Part shown: piece by piece, positions 28,419-41,279 of the stretch
How positions within the stretch are numbered: position 1 is the first letter of the stretch
How the letters are laid out: each line of letters opens with the position of its first letter
Source: an uncultured Rhizobiaceae group bacterium
GTDB taxonomy: Bacteria; Pseudomonadota; Alphaproteobacteria; Rhizobiales; Rhizobiaceae
DNA: 64,000 bases
Assembly (NCBI GenBank): GCA_938044775.1
Contig: CALIOE010000005.1
Location: forward strand, 26,916-90,915
Direction: 5' to 3'
Notes under the pieces: model-generated
The model's database searches: none
What the model saw: the letters and a program-made list of their open reading frames with translations, nothing else
Told to the model about the DNA's origin: nothing
Translations under genes and position numbers: made by a program

Positions 28419-29266
28419 GACTTGTGAGGTTGATTGCCGCTGTATTCGCTGTTGGACTGACGGGCTTCATTGTTGCAACAACATTGTTGTATCTGGAGCA
28501 GGATCGTCTGATTTTTCGGCCGCCCTCGATTGTCGTTACTGAAACTGAAAACGACTATTTTGAGAAGACTGCCATCACCACTTCCGATGGTGAAACACTG
28601 GCCGCTTTGCATCACCCGGCGAAGACAGGAGAGACGACCATTCTGGTGTTCCACGGCAATGCCGGCGCCGCAGTCTATCAGCGACCCAGAGGCGCTCTGC
28701 TGGTGGAAGCCGGTTTCGGTGTGCTGCTGGCGGAATATCGCGGATATCCGGGGAGTACGGGAACACCATCGCAGGAAGGATTGTTTGCCGATGCCCGTGC
28801 AACATACGATTTTTTGAAGCAAGATTCATCGGGCCCGGTGGCCCTCTATGGCAGTTCACTGGGTGCGGCGGTGGCCGTGCAGCTTGCGACGGAACGGGCT
28901 GTCTCTGCGCTCGTTCTGGAAGCGCCATTTGATTCAATGCTTGCTGTTGCGCAAAGGCGTTATCCTTGGGTGCCGGTCGCACCACTCCTCAAGCATGCCT
29001 TCAGGTCAGATTTACAGATCGCCAAAGTGACCGCTCCGATCCTCATCATGCACGGTCAAAAAGACAACGTCGTGCCGCTCGAACATGGGAAGCGACTGGC
29101 CGGACTGGCTCCGCAGGGTACTGCGTTTGTCGAAATGTCAGGGGCAGGGCACAATGATCTGGCGACATATGGCTCGATTGATCGGGCAATTGAATTTTTC
29201 AAATCTGCCGCTGCCAGTCAATTTGTGCCAGAAAAATTAAGCCCGGCAGCCAAGCCGGATTCGTGA
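28415..29266 (+). CDS. alpha/beta hydrolase with N-terminal anchor
   Basis: A 283-residue alpha/beta-fold hydrolase. An N-terminal hydrophobic segment (about 4-28) anchors or exports it, followed by the family strand LIFRPPS. The oxyanion region is VFHGNAGAA, the nucleophile elbow is YGSSLGAAV (G-x-S-x-G), the acid is probably in HGQKDNVVP and the histidine in SGAGHNDL. This layout resembles the BEM46/ABHD13 group. It overlaps the transporter start-to-stop. Its own stop abuts the gyrB stop on the other strand with no base between. Confidence 0.88.
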   Translation: MRLVRLIAAVFAVGLTGFIVATTLLYLEQDRLIFRPPSIVVTETENDYFEKTAITTSDGETLAALHHPAKTGETTILVFHGNAGAAVYQRPRGALLVEAGFGVLLAEYRGYPGSTGTPSQEGLFADARATYDFLKQDSSGPVALYGSSLGAAVAVQLATERAVSALVLEAPFDSMLAVAQRRYPWVPVAPLLKHAFRSDLQIAKVTAPILIMHGQKDNVVPLEHGKRLAGLAPQGTAFVEMSGAGHNDLATYGSIDRAIEFFKSAAASQFVPEKLSPAAKPDS

Positions 29267-31792
<2,526 letters not shown>

Positions 31793-31840
31793 TCACTGAA
31801 CATAGGCTCTTATGGGCCAAAACCCAAGGCTTTGAAGGCT

Positions 31841-32301
31841 TTAGCCGTCAATCCCCGTGGAGCCGAATCCAGCGCCACCGCGGCCAGTGTCGCTCAGTGA
31901 ATCGACTTCATCGATTGCGACCTGAGTCACAGGAGCAATCACCATTTGAGCGACCCGCATGCCCCGCAGAATTCGAAACGATTCCTGGCTGTGATTGATC
32001 AGCGGAACCATAACTTCGCCACGGTAGTCCTCGTCGATCGTGCCGGGCGCGTTGATCACCCCGATGCCCTGTTTGACAGCAAGGCCGGACCGTGGCCGGA
32101 CCTGCGCCTCGTGACCAGGCGGAAGTTCGATTTGCAAGCCTGTCGGTACCAGGGCCCGTGCACCGGGTGCCAGATCGATAGGGCTGTGTTCAGCAAGAGC
32201 TGCCCGCAAATCCATACCCGCTGCCCCGCTGGTTGCATAGGAGGGCAGCGCAAGCCCCTGTGAGTGCGGCAGCCGTTTGATGCGAAGCTTTGGACTTTCC
32301 A

Positions 32302-32302
<1 letters not shown>
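31841..32302 (-). CDS. dut: dUTP diphosphatase (dUTPase)
   Basis: Dut hydrolyses dUTP to dUMP and pyrophosphate, keeping uracil out of DNA and feeding thymidylate synthesis. The 153-residue trimer-type protein has the five family motifs, including [44 protein letters not shown] and the C-terminal arm [10 protein letters not shown]. Its start codon overlaps the aroA stop (TAATG), so aroA and dut are coupled. Confidence 0.97.
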
Positions 32303-33714
<1,412 letters not shown>

Positions 33715-33893
33715 TCACCGCCAATCTTGGCAGGGCGAGGGCTTTTTAAATCTGCGCTGTGTTGCCCATTTGCCCTTTGACACATGCGAGAGCGGACGCT
33801 AGAGCATCGCATTCAAAGGCGGGTCGTCCGGTTCGACACCACGCCTCCACGTTAATTCCTGCATCTGCAGACCCGGCTAAACGAGGCAGACCC

Positions 33894-34310
33894 TTGGCAA
33901 AACCAGAATTAGGCGAAAAGCGCATTTGCCCTTCCTGCGGCGCAAAATATTATGACATGAATCGCGACCCGATCACGTGCCCAAAGTGCTCCGCTGTCTT
34001 TGAACTGGCTGTAACAACCGCCAAAGCCAAGCCGGAAAAAGAAGCCGAAAAGCCGAAGGCGGATGAGGCCGACGATGAGGATGATGTCGTTGTGGCCGAC
34101 GGTCCGGAGATCATCAGCCTTGAAGATGCAGATGATGACGACGATGACACGGTCGACGGCGATGATATTCCCGACGACATTCCAGATGTCGAAGTCGAGG
34201 ATGACGACGACGACAAGGCCGATGGTCCGTTCCTTGAAGATGATGATGAAGACGACGACAATCTTGCAGATATTATCCCGACACGCGCTGACGATGACGA
34301 CGAGACTTAG
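33894..34310 (+). CDS. TIGR02300 acid-rich protein with zinc-ribbon start
   Basis: A 138-residue protein of the TIGR02300 family, found in alphaproteobacteria, of unknown role. It begins (M)AKPELGEKRICPSCGAKYYDMNRDP, with a two-CxxC zinc ribbon (CPSC, CPKC), and continues as a long Asp/Glu-rich disordered tail (DDDDD runs from about 75 on). The start is TTG 33894 behind GAGGCAG; the frame continues upstream to 33759 with sequence unlike the family. A possible TTGACA lies at 33777. It is divergent from aroA and followed by tRNA-Ala. Confidence 0.9.
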   Translation: MAKPELGEKRICPSCGAKYYDMNRDPITCPKCSAVFELAVTTAKAKPEKEAEKPKADEADDEDDVVVADGPEIISLEDADDDDDDTVDGDDIPDDIPDVEVEDDDDDKADGPFLEDDDEDDDNLADIIPTRADDDDET

Positions 34311-34375
34311 TCCCCGGTTCGGGCGGGCCTGATGCAAATGTCCTGAATCCACCGCGGTTTTGGACTTGTATTTCG

Positions 34376-34400
34376 AGCGGCGCTTTCGTAGAACGCCGCT
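34376..34400 (+). terminator. hairpin after the TIGR02300 gene
   Basis: AGCGGCG (34376-34382) pairs with CGCCGCT (34394-34400) over an 11-base loop. No T-run follows, so it is a weak terminator candidate. A second perfect 7-bp hairpin, TGCCGCT-CCCA-AGCGGCA, lies at 34434-34451, just before the tRNA. Confidence 0.35.
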
Positions 34401-34464
34401 GTTCCGGGAAGTGACGAATTTCCCATCCGCGCGTGCCGCTCCCAAGCGGCAGGCAACAAAGAGC

Positions 34465-34540
<76 letters not shown>

Positions 34541-35288
34541 TTCCCAAAAATGCTTTCAGTATCTGTTTGAACGGCTTAGATGGAGCTGTCGCGCCGTTAC
34601 AACCTTGGGTCACCATATTGCGATAGGCCTCTGGTAACCGCTCGGCCACTCATATCCGTGACAATCGCAACAGGATTGGCAGACCATGCAGACACGTTCG
34701 GCCCATAGCTGCCGTTCGACCGAGTTCTGCTTTTGACGCAGTTAGAGACCAAAGCAGACATTCGCGGCCCACACCGGTTTCTGAAGTTGAATGACGGCTA
34801 AGCGGACAAAGTGACGACTAGCATTCCGTTCAAATGTTCCGTGCGCGACGCCTGTTCGGCGGACAAAAGATGTGCCCAAAACAATCACTGGAACAACGCC
34901 AACATGGTCGCGGAAACTGGGTTAGCGAGATTTGGATTAAAGAAGTTTTACAAGATTGTGAGAGTGTCGTAATCTTGATTGGAGCACATCCCTTCATTGG
35001 GAGCCGTATGATCCAATCCGTTCAATTGGTCTGGCGATATCAATGGCATTCAAGAAATACCCAGCGACCAAAGATCGACGAGATATTGGTCAAGTTGTTT
35101 TTCTCAGCGAGAAGATCGCATCTGCACGTGACCTCAGCTCATGTTGTGTCGGCGTTGAAGCCTCGCTGGAATCAAATTCTGGATTTGAAGGCTTGATCAG
35201 GAAAATTGCTGGACGTGACAAAATCGGTAAACCGAAGTCCGGTTAAACGACATGGGCAAAGTCAGCACCGGAGGAACGCTCGATTCGA
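34541..35288. other. gene-poor stretch after tRNA-Ala
   Basis: About 750 bases. 34702-34799 is the first copy of interspersed repeat R1. From 34962 to 35246 there is an open plus-strand frame. Its last 67 codons start at ATG 35043 (MAFKKYPATKDRRDIG) and it has no clear ribosome site, so it may be the end of a decayed gene. I recognise no transposase, integrase or attachment repeat. Confidence 0.45.
34702..34799 (+). repeat. interspersed repeat R1, copy A
   Basis: A 98-base element beginning CCCATAGCTGCCGTTCGACC, with a central AAAGCAGACATTCGCGGCCC identical to copy B at 55932-56029. The spacing between shared blocks is the same in both copies. It is followed by GCGGACAAAGTGA at 34802-34814, a 13-mer that also occurs at 52715 and 53411. 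Non-coding in all frames I checked. Confidence 0.8.
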
Positions 35289-35777
35289 ATGGCAGATCGA
35301 CCAAGTCAACCTATTTTTGGGCGTCGGTGGCTCCTTGCCTCGTCGGGCACGGCCGCTCTGTTCTTGGGTACGCAACACTCGAAATCTGCCAGTACCAAAA
35401 CAACCAACGCTGAGCCAATCCCTCAACCGGCAAAAGCAAGCGCCTCCGCATTTATCGAACGTGCGTTTCAGATGCGTCAGAAGGCGATTGAACTTGGTGA
35501 CCAAGCTTATGGCGCAGTTGTGGTGAGAAACGGAGTGATTATTGGTCAATCCTGGAGCAGGGTCACAATCGATGAGGACCCAACCGGACACGCCGAGATG
35601 GCGGCCATCAGGGATGCCGCACGGCGCCTGGCTAGTCGCAATTTGAACGGAGCAATAATGTATTCTTCTTCACGACCCTGTCCGATGTGCGAGGCTGCAG
35701 CTTATTGGGCGGGAGTTGGCCAAATGGTTTATGGACGAGATGGCGACAATGCGGGTGCGCCAAAACTGTGTCGGTGA
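35289..35777 (+). CDS. nucleoside/base deaminase with Tat-type signal
   Basis: A cytidine/deoxycytidylate-like deaminase of 162 residues. The zinc site is TGHAEMAAI (His ligand and catalytic Glu) with PCPMC (two Cys ligands). Unusually for this family it starts with an export signal: FGRRWLLASSGTAALFLG contains a twin arginine followed by a hydrophobic stretch, as in Tat substrates, and a linker to about residue 50. The chain ends soon after the PCxxC helix (DNAGAPKLCR). It is followed four bases later by an exported ankyrin protein. The substrate is unknown. Confidence 0.85.
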   Translation: MADRPSQPIFGRRWLLASSGTAALFLGTQHSKSASTKTTNAEPIPQPAKASASAFIERAFQMRQKAIELGDQAYGAVVVRNGVIIGQSWSRVTIDEDPTGHAEMAAIRDAARRLASRNLNGAIMYSSSRPCPMCEAAAYWAGVGQMVYGRDGDNAGAPKLCR

Positions 35778-35781
35778 TGGA

Positions 35782-36492
35782 ATGACACCGCCCACAAGAA
35801 AGCTCTTGGCTGTCGCACTTGCATTAGGTCTTGGATCACCAATTGCGACCATCGATCTTCAAGTACTTGCTCAAGAACGAGCTGCTGAGCCTTCGATGAT
35901 CAATGACTTTTTAGCAGCCGCATCTTCAAACAACATTGCAGCGCTAAAGCAAGGACTGGACAACGGAGTTTCTGTCGACAGCAGGGACAAGAATGGAAGG
36001 ACTGCTCTACTCATCACCACCTATGCCAACGCAATTGATGCAGCACGACTGCTGATCGACGCCGGTGCTGATGTAAACGCAAGGGATCGCCTGAATGACA
36101 GTCCCTATCTATATGCTGGGGCCGAGGGAAAGTTAGAAATTCTGAAAATGACGGTCGCGGCGGGAGCCGATTTGAATAGTGTGAATCGATACGGAGGAAC
36201 TGCACTAACCCCCGCTGCGCACCATGGTCACGTCGATGTAGTCCGCTATCTCCTGACCACTGACATCGATATCAATCAGATTAACAAGCTCGGGTGGACC
36301 GCTCTTTTGGAGGCAGTGATCCTCGGCGATGGCGGAGCGACGTATCAGCAGATTGTCGGCCTTCTATTGGATGCCGGAGCCGACCTATCGATTGGCGACA
36401 ATGAGGGAGTGAACGCACTTGAACATGCCAAGGCACGCAATCAACGCGAAATCACAAAGCTTTTAGAGAATTCTCAAAGTAGTGGAAACTGA
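35782..36492 (+). CDS. secreted ankyrin-repeat protein
   Basis: A 236-residue protein with an N-terminal signal peptide (MTPPTRKLLAVALALGLGS...), then about five ankyrin repeats from residue 45. Repeats include NGRTALLITTYANAIDAARLL, shown in part as DKNGRTALL, DAGADVNARD, AAGADLNSVNRYGGTAL and DAGADLSIGDNEG. Ankyrin repeats bind protein partners. ATG 35782 lies four bases after the deaminase stop, so the two are almost certainly co-translated, and both appear to be exported. An upstream in-frame ATG (35716) would lose the signal peptide. Confidence 0.87.
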   Translation: MTPPTRKLLAVALALGLGSPIATIDLQVLAQERAAEPSMINDFLAAASSNNIAALKQGLDNGVSVDSRDKNGRTALLITTYANAIDAARLLIDAGADVNARDRLNDSPYLYAGAEGKLEILKMTVAAGADLNSVNRYGGTALTPAAHHGHVDVVRYLLTTDIDINQINKLGWTALLEAVILGDGGATYQQIVGLLLDAGADLSIGDNEGVNALEHAKARNQREITKLLENSQSSGN

Positions 36493-36723
36493 CTGCTCGA
36501 TCGGGCAAACGAATTGACTTCATGGCGTGTCGGTCGCGCGGTCAACAAAAACACGTCGCAAGGGCTGCAGCTATTCTCGACTGCTTAGGCGTGCGCACCG
36601 CTGTCACCCCGGGATTGGACGAGCGAATGTCGGCTGGGCGGACAAAGCCGTCATTTGGATATGCACTCGTACCATTGAGTGAAGATCAATACAGTTACCG
36701 CAACTCAAAAAGGAGAGGCGCTT

Positions 36724-37161
36724 ATGTTAGAAATTCTCTTGGTTGTAGGAATAGGTCTTGTGGGTGGCTTCGCTGTCGGTGCGCAAGCTCAAATCGCTGG
36801 TTCCATGGGCAATCGAATTGGTGGGGCTGCTGGGAGTTTCATAGTTCACCTCGGTGGGGCGGTCGCGTCGCTTGCATTGCTGATAGCTCGAGGCGGAGAA
36901 AACATTAGCGAATGGAAGCACTTACCTTGGTACATGTTGGGAAGTGGCCTTTTCGGACTGGTCCTGTACCTGACGCTAAGTCAAACCATTCCAAAACTGG
37001 GAGCAACATCAGCGATTACATTGGTTGTTGTCGGTCAGCTTCTAGTGGGACTACTTATTGAACATTTCGGATTATTTGATGCCTCTGTCAGAAGCATCGA
37101 TTCGTCACGGATTGCAGCAGCCCTCCTGCTTCTGGCCGGCGCCTTTCTGATGCTTCGCTGA
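36724..37161 (+). CDS. YdcZ/DUF606-family DMT transporter
   Basis: A 145-residue integral membrane protein with four to five hydrophobic segments, recognised as the YdcZ (DUF606) branch of the drug/metabolite transporter superfamily. Characteristic pieces are GGFAVGAQAQIAGSMGNRIG near the start and LGATSAITLVVVGQLL in the second half. ATG 36724 has AGGAGAGG upstream; the frame starts earlier at 36679 without a site. Proteins of this size usually work as dimers. AT-richer codons than the core genes suggest acquisition. Confidence 0.85.
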   Translation: MLEILLVVGIGLVGGFAVGAQAQIAGSMGNRIGGAAGSFIVHLGGAVASLALLIARGGENISEWKHLPWYMLGSGLFGLVLYLTLSQTIPKLGATSAITLVVVGQLLVGLLIEHFGLFDASVRSIDSSRIAAALLLLAGAFLMLR

Positions 37162-37320
37162 GTTTGCCACCAACCTTTAAGGTCGAATTTGAGCTCAATC
37201 CGGTCAAACGGCGCTTCCTCTGAAGGCTTGATGAGCGGACAAGACAACATAATTGATCTCATGCCAATCGGCGAATTACGACACCAAGAGGACGGAATTT
37301 TTAGTTAGTTGGAAATTGCA

Positions 37321-38640
37321 TCAATCGTCATCGTGTTTTGAAGGTTCGGCAAATTCATACAGGGATATTTTTCCCATACGTCCCCTAATTGTGCTGTCTT
37401 TCAAGGCTTTCCATGGTTTGTTATCATCGGATAGATGATCAGACCTGTCCAATACACTTTGGGACACAACCAATCCGGCGTTGGTATTTTTGGCAGCCTC
37501 TTGAAGACGTGCAGCAATATTTACGGTGTCGCCCAGGACCGTAAATTCCATGCGATTCTCAGTGCCAACGGCGCCGGCAAATACCATCCCACAGTGGACC
37601 CCAATGGTTACTTGAATTTCGGGCTGAAGCCTCTCTGTCCGCTTTTCATTCCAGACCTCGATCTTGTTTAAGATGGACAATGCACACTTTATGCCGTGAT
37701 CCTCGTTGTTGGGTTGTTCATCGGGCACACCGAATATGGCCATCACAGCATCACCGATAAACTTGTCGATAATTCCAGAATGATCCTCTACTTCTGTGGA
37801 GACGATAGATCTAAACTCACTCAACAAATCGCTGAGTTCCTTGGGTTTCAGCTGCTCTGATATACCCGTAAACCCCCTGATATCGACAAACATAACGGTG
37901 GCGTTTTGCTGCTGGCCTGTAGCCAGTGCATCAATGCCCTGCTCTGCGACCACATTCGCGACTCTGTCAGGTAGGTAACGGGAGAGATTTGCGGTTTTAT
38001 TGGCTGCGACAATGGCCGCTTCGAGAGTTTTTCGCCGTCTCACTACCGCCAGCAGACAAAGGATAGTGGCTATGCCCAAAAATCCCCATCGCGCAGCATT
38101 TTGTACGGTTCCAAAAAAGAAATTTGGACCAGCACCCGGACCTGATGGTGTGGCTCCGTTCAAGGCTCCATCGCCGACAATGAGCGAAAACAGATACCAG
38201 GTTAAGGCAAAGCTGAAAAACGCCACCAGCGTGGGGCCAATCGTATAGCGCATGGTCGCCAATATCAGAATGGAAAATATGAACACAAAACCCGGTACTG
38301 CGCCATGTAAGCTCATGGGCGACCCGGTTACCCGCAAGGCAAATCCTATTAGCAGCGCCAGTGAAATACCATCAATTGCGGTGAATACTAAACTCAGCCA
38401 GGGATTGAAAAATCTTTTGCTTGAGAAAATCGCAGAAGTGATCGAAACCAGAGTGTAGGATCCAAGATAGGTCAGAACGACCGGGGCCACCGGAAGATTG
38501 ATCCCTCCTGCCAACAAAAAAATTGAAATTGCAATTGTTATGATTACCAATCTGGCAATCGCAGAAACCAATTGAGCCTCGCGCTCGGCAGCGAGTATCA
38601 GTTGTTGCGTGTGTTGACCTGGTGACGACCTGCCGACCAT
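37321..38640 (-). CDS. membrane-bound class III adenylate cyclase
   Basis: A 439-residue protein with about six N-terminal membrane segments (30-200) and a C-terminal class III nucleotidyl cyclase domain (about 245-430). Catalytic residues are visible: metal aspartates D253 (MFVDIRGFTG) and D297 (KFIGDAVMAIFG), adenine-selecting K293 and D371 (FTVLGDTVN), and transition-state N374 and R378 (NIAARLQ). This set predicts cyclic AMP rather than cyclic GMP. The membrane part is not a recognised receptor domain to me. It is a stand-alone minus-strand gene. Confidence 0.92.
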   Translation of the reverse strand: MVGRSSPGQHTQQLILAAEREAQLVSAIARLVIITIAISIFLLAGGINLPVAPVVLTYLGSYTLVSITSAIFSSKRFFNPWLSLVFTAIDGISLALLIGFALRVTGSPMSLHGAVPGFVFIFSILILATMRYTIGPTLVAFFSFALTWYLFSLIVGDGALNGATPSGPGAGPNFFFGTVQNAARWGFLGIATILCLLAVVRRRKTLEAAIVAANKTANLSRYLPDRVANVVAEQGIDALATGQQQNATVMFVDIRGFTGISEQLKPKELSDLLSEFRSIVSTEVEDHSGIIDKFIGDAVMAIFGVPDEQPNNEDHGIKCALSILNKIEVWNEKRTERLQPEIQVTIGVHCGMVFAGAVGTENRMEFTVLGDTVNIAARLQEAAKNTNAGLVVSQSVLDRSDHLSDDNKPWKALKDSTIRGRMGKISLYEFAEPSKHDDD

Positions 38641-39000
38641 TGATGCGTCCGCGAAAATGTTTCTGTTGGCTTCAGGTTAGCGCAGGTACCCTGAATATGC
38701 GCAATGTACGCCAGGGCGGAAGATCGTTTGTAGATTGTTGAGCGGTTACGAAACATTCCGTTAGCGACACTGTCGCCGAGTCTGCAAAGGGCTTTGTGCG
38801 GACCTTGGCCTTCAATGAGCGCACTCACCGCTGTTTGTAGATTTCGGCCCAAAGCCGACAATCGACGACGGCGACATTTTTCATTTCGATTTCCTGATAG
38901 CCGCCATTCAGCTGAACAGGTTGCTCCTGAATCCACACCCCCAATTCACGTGGGGCTAAATGTGCAGCGACGAGCGATTTGGCAGCAGTCAACAACTAGC
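38641..39000. other. non-coding stretch with repeat R2
   Basis: About 355 bases between two minus-strand genes. It contains repeat R2 copy A at 38796-38859. Further right, CTGATAGCCGCCATTC near 38896 resembles the reverse complement of the end of R1. No gene recognised. Confidence 0.5.
38796..38859 (+). repeat. interspersed repeat R2, copy A
   Basis: 64 bases beginning GTGCGGACCTTGG, then TTCAATGAGCGCACTCA and CTGTTTGTAG, matching copy B at 52565-52628 with roughly ten differences, most of them in the last 15 bases. Non-coding. Confidence 0.75.
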
Positions 39001-39202
39001 CCGAGATTTCCCTTTGCAGACGAGTGGTAACGCCCAAGAGCTGCGCCAAGCGAGCGCTTCCCAAAACTCTGGGCTCTGTTGAGAGCATCACATCAGCGGC
39101 ATTTTCCTTTGCTTCGAAATAGGCTTGTGCCTTGCGGATGTCATCGGTGTGGTCTTGCGGCTCTGACAGAGGGATAAAGGCGGTGTCGGATATGTAAGTC
39201 AT
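38996..39202 (-). CDS. small hypothetical protein divergent from LysR
   Basis: A 68-residue frame (MTYISDTAFIPLSEPQDHTD...) ending at 38996; it can be extended to an upstream ATG at 39286 (96 residues). It is charged, with no signal or membrane segment, and ends RLQREISG. GAGG lies ten bases before ATG 39202. Position opposite a LysR gene is where the regulated gene is expected, so this may be a small target gene or the stump of a longer one. No family recognised. Confidence 0.4.
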   Translation of the reverse strand: MTYISDTAFIPLSEPQDHTDDIRKAQAYFEAKENAADVMLSTEPRVLGSARLAQLLGVTTRLQREISG

Positions 39203-39250
39203 GGCGTTGATACCTCGTTCTGGGATATTCAGAACGTTACGATCCATCGC

Positions 39251-39273
39251 ATTATCGAGCAATCCGTGATAGT
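39251..39273. promoter_or_regulatory. inverted repeat in the LysR divergent region
   Basis: ATTATC (39251-39256) and GATAGT (39268-39273) form a near-perfect dyad with 11 bases between, 34 bases upstream of the LysR start. Placement and form suit a LysR-type operator. Inference only. Confidence 0.35.
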
Positions 39274-39306
39274 AGATATTGTCCATCGAAAAAATAGATA
39301 TGCCTG

Positions 39307-40284
39307 ATGAACCTTGAGAAAGACCTTCTGAATATAGACTTTGCCTCGCTGCTGACCCTGACGCTCGTCCACCGGCTGCGCTCGTTTTCGAAGGCTGCGG
39401 CAGAGTTGGACGTGAAACAGTCGACGATCAGCTATACCATTGACCGGCTGAGGCGCGCTCTGAACGATCCACTCTTTGTGCGCCAGGGCGGCGGGATTGC
39501 GTGCACAGAGCGCTGCGTGGAGGCTGTGCGGTTCGCCGAGGAGGTTCTCGCTGGTGCGGATCGTTTTGCTACCGGGGCGGCGTTTGATCCGTCTATCGCA
39601 GAGGGCACCATCACCATCACAACGGGGTTCCTGGTACAAACCGCCATTCTGCCCGCGGTGACGCAGCGACTGCGGCGCGAGGCAAAGGGACTGAAGCTGC
39701 GCGTTGATCCGCCTCATCAGGTGGATGCGGCGCTGTTTGATCGGAACGCGGACCTGGTTATCATGCCGGTGGCGTTCGAGGGAAACGGTGTCTATCGTCA
39801 GCACCTCTTCTCGGACCGAGAAGTCGCTCTGATGGACCCGCAGAATGCCCTCAGTCACAGCGAACTGACGCTGGAGGCATATGCGGCGGCGGACCATGTC
39901 AGCTTTGAGTTGGGCAACGTGCCCGGCTTCAAGCAGGCTTGGATTCCGCGGCTGCAGGAGCTTGGAATCACACCGAATATCTTCGCCACCACTTATGATG
40001 GGTTCATGGTATCGCACTACGTGCGGGGCACGGACCTGATCGCGACTATGGCCAGCCGATCGGCGCGGGTCTTTGCCGGGCCGGAGCTGGTGCTGCGCAA
40101 TATCCCGTTGGAAATCGACGTGGAGGTAAACATGTACTGGACCGCGGCGGCTGATCGCTCGCCTCTGAACGCCTGGCTGCGGCAGGTCATCATAGATGTG
40201 GCGCAGAGTCTGGAGCCCAGCTGGCGCGCTGACCCGCCCCCAAAGAATGACCGAAGTGCTCGCGAGAAAAACCTCGGCCAATAG
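39307..40284 (+). CDS. LysR-family transcriptional regulator
   Basis: A 325-residue LysR regulator. The N-terminal winged helix is at about 14-75 (RLRSFSKAAAELDVKQSTISYTIDRLR, quoted in part as SKAAAELDVKQSTIS). A type 2 periplasmic-binding-like effector domain follows, with DLVIMPVAFEGNGVY and TDLIATMASRSARVF. It is most like the NodD/PcpR-type group by its ending in a long C-terminal tail, but that is tentative. It is GC-rich compared with the genes to its left. The divergent small frame at 38996 is the only neighbour it could control locally. Confidence 0.9.
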   Translation: MNLEKDLLNIDFASLLTLTLVHRLRSFSKAAAELDVKQSTISYTIDRLRRALNDPLFVRQGGGIACTERCVEAVRFAEEVLAGADRFATGAAFDPSIAEGTITITTGFLVQTAILPAVTQRLRREAKGLKLRVDPPHQVDAALFDRNADLVIMPVAFEGNGVYRQHLFSDREVALMDPQNALSHSELTLEAYAAADHVSFELGNVPGFKQAWIPRLQELGITPNIFATTYDGFMVSHYVRGTDLIATMASRSARVFAGPELVLRNIPLEIDVEVNMYWTAAADRSPLNAWLRQVIIDVAQSLEPSWRADPPPKNDRSAREKNLGQ

Positions 40285-41279
40285 ACGTGGGTCAGACAGT
40301 GCAGCATCCAAACTACCGGTCACGAATGCGCCCTGATGCCGGTTGACGTTGTGGGCCAACTCTACAGCTGGAAACATGCCCATGTTCAAACTGTCATTCA
40401 GTTAGGGACCCTGGGTCTCTGGGGATGGTGGGGGTTCAACTCCTTTGGTGTTGTCAGGACTCGCTCTGATTTTTCTGGTCTTATTTATCGCCTCGAATCA
40501 TTCGCTACGTAGAGGCACCCACTAACGATGGGCGCTTTCAGATCGCGCCACGCTGCGGGGGGGCTTTTCACAACCGGATGGACCCGGTTAGACGCTGATC
40601 GAGGTCCAGAAAAAGTGGGCCTAGGTCCAAAAGAAGGTCCATAAAGCGACGGCTAACACTCAGGCTCTGCAAGATAACGAGAGGCCCGTTTCGCAGGGCT
40701 TGGCTGGGTGTGGAAATATTGGTTGGTGATCCATGGAGGTCCAGAAGGTCCAGAAAAACAAGTAGGTACGCGCGCGCGAACAACAGCAAGAATTTGTCCC
40801 CGGTGTATCTTCAAGCGTATCACGCGACCTTCCTGGCGCAGGAGAGTATGACGGAGAGCCGATGCGGGGGTACCTGTATAGCTGCTGCTGTGACGCCGGC
40901 TACGCAGAAGACGTTTCTGTACAAAGAGCGGCTGCTCGCAAAAGGGTGGGCGCCCTTCGGCGAGATACACGCTCGTTCCTAAGTGCATCTGACCAGGATC
41001 ATGGCTGACTGATCTGGAACGAGGCAATGACTGCTTCGAGCCCAGACTGACCAAGGCTGCATTTTGAGCCGATGTCTGATCTTCGGTGTTGCTACTCAAT
41101 TGACTTAATTCGTGCTTGTGCCTTATTGATTTGACCATGATGACGTCGTTCTTTTCAGCTCTGAACTATTACCCTCAGCCTCAATAGTTGCGGGTTAGTC
41201 ATCATCGTTAATCCGCTGCCCTGACAGCGGTCTGACGAAATATCGACCTTGTGCCGGGTGGCAAATTGAGAGGTCGATT
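40285..41279. other. one kilobase without a convincing gene
   Basis: Short frames on both strands have no recognisable protein features. Five AGGTCCA heptamers cluster between 40602 and 40755, some extended to AGGTCCAGAA. There is a G-run at about 40556-40562. No tRNA, hairpin with T-run, or repeat R1/R2 was found. The right end (41100-41279) should contain the promoter of the next gene. Confidence 0.5.

Noticed and set aside
39229..40389. Minus-strand frame of 386 codons antisense to the LysR gene
   Set aside because: It is the complement of a clear LysR coding sequence in a GC-rich gene; the protein has no family features.
40437..40452. GGTTCAACTCC resembling a tRNA or tmRNA T-arm
   Set aside because: The stem does not pair well and no acceptor or anticodon arm surrounds it.
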